Translations under genes and position numbers: made by a program
The notes under the pieces: generated by a model
The model's input: only the letters and a program-made list of their open reading frames with translations
Told to the model about the DNA's origin: nothing
Databases searched by the model: none
Assembly: GCA_946482355.1 (NCBI GenBank)
Contig: CAMLRE010000160.1
Span: forward strand, 1-5,691
Source of the DNA: an uncultured Bdellovibrio sp.
Lineage (GTDB): Bacteria > Bdellovibrionota > Bdellovibrionia > Bdellovibrionales > Bdellovibrionaceae
Direction: 5' to 3'
Length of the DNA: 5,691 nt
Shown: positions 5,239 to 5,691 of the stretch, in pieces
Layout: each line of letters starts with the position of its first letter
Position numbering within the stretch: position 1 is the first letter of the stretch

Positions 5239-5691
5239 TTACGATAGAATCCGCGAAGGCTTAAGCGAAGCTTTGTAATGAGACGCCACAGCTTCAAATT
5301 GGCGTGTAAACTCGCGCCCCAGAAGCTGCAGGTTTTCTGAGGGAATCAGATCTTGAACAAGCTTAAGATAACTTTCTTCTTCAGTTTGCAGATGGCGATC
5401 GATCACTTCAGCTAAGGCCTTCGCCTTTTGTTCAATATTTTTATTCCAGGTCAGGCGAAAATTTAAGCCTTCAAGCTCTTCAATCATAATTTGCGTAATG
5501 GCGTGTTCTTCAAACGCTTCATCGAGCTGGTGCTGCACTTCTTTTGAAAAAATAATTTCGTCATATAAAGCATTTTCTTCGGCCTGCGCGTGGGGTACCC
5601 ATAAGCCCACTAAATCAAATAAGGCTTTTTGTTTTTCATCTTCGCTGGATTGTGTACTTTTAAGAATTTTTGTGAATTCGTACAACATACG
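5239..5691 (-). CDS. Hemerythrin-domain protein, 5' end beyond the window
   Basis: A four-helix hemerythrin-like protein that would bind a diiron centre for O2, NO or iron sensing or storage. Numbering from the Met at 5688, visible ligand motifs are H33-xxx-E37 (PHAQAEENALY), H62 (FEEHAITQ) and H99-xxx-E103 (DRHLQTEEESYL). The first helix, which usually carries the DHxxxxxxL histidine, is missing. The visible start (RMLYEFTKILK) aligns with the end of that helix, and the frame stays open through the Arg codon to the window edge. The gene is therefore cut by the edge and the ATG at 5688 is probably an internal Met. The C-terminal tail (HYKASLKPSRILS) follows the last helix. It faces the small orphan gene with a five-base gap and lies near another diiron protein. 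The specific ligand is not known. Confidence 0.8.
   Translation of the reverse strand, partial: RMLYEFTKILKSTQSSEDEKQKALFDLVGLWVPHAQAEENALYDEIIFSKEVQHQLDEAFEEHAITQIMIEELEGLNFRLTWNKNIEQKAKALAEVIDRHLQTEEESYLKLVQDLIPSENLQLLGREFTRQFEAVASHYKASLKPSRILS

Noticed and set aside
5256..5274. Hairpin AAGGCTT / AAGCTTT after the orphan gene as a terminator
   Set aside because: Weak seven-pair stem needing a G-U pair, not followed by a U-tract, and within the hemerythrin coding region.

Overview
The window reads as a compact stretch of a Gram-negative chromosome with moderately low GC (about 40% by eye). Two exported proteins look like outer-membrane beta-barrels, and there is no phage, transposon, CRISPR or RNA-gene signal. 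The protein flavour (a long FabH variant, a YcaQ-type glycosylase, orphan small barrels, a ferritin-like/BON/hemerythrin group) would suit a Bdellovibrionota or other deltaproteobacteria-like genome, but that is a low-confidence inference from remembered protein character, not a measured placement.

Layout. Left third (1-2263): a YcaQ/AlkX-type winged-helix DNA glycosylase is followed after 20 bp by fabH (3-oxoacyl-ACP synthase III), both on the + strand. FabH probably has its own promoter inside the end of the glycosylase gene. Middle (2260-3883): two exported proteins of unknown function, both likely outer-membrane beta-barrels, are transcribed divergently from a 61-bp gap that carries one -10-like box readable on both strands. 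Right third (3880-5691): a leftward operon encodes a periplasmic BON-domain protein and then a bacterioferritin-like diiron protein. The BON stop codon lies inside the ribosome binding site of the ferritin gene. Divergent from it is a small 101-residue orphan protein, which converges on a hemerythrin-domain protein cut by the right edge.

How the genes may work together. The right third looks like a small stress or iron/oxygen-handling neighbourhood: a non-haem diiron ferritin-like protein, a BON-domain envelope protein and a hemerythrin-like O2/iron protein, with an unknown small protein between them. Packing is very tight. Two of the three convergent junctions have stop codons overlapping by four bases and the third leaves five bases, and no canonical stem-plus-U-tract terminator was found at any of them. 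The strongest structural signal outside the genes' coding content is a perfect 11-bp inverted repeat with a 3-base loop near the second convergent junction.

No clearly novel multi-gene system is visible. The most checkable leads are the shared bidirectional -10 box, the inverted repeat at the barrel/ferritin junction, the matching ribosome-binding sites of three stress-region genes, and the orphan 101-residue protein.
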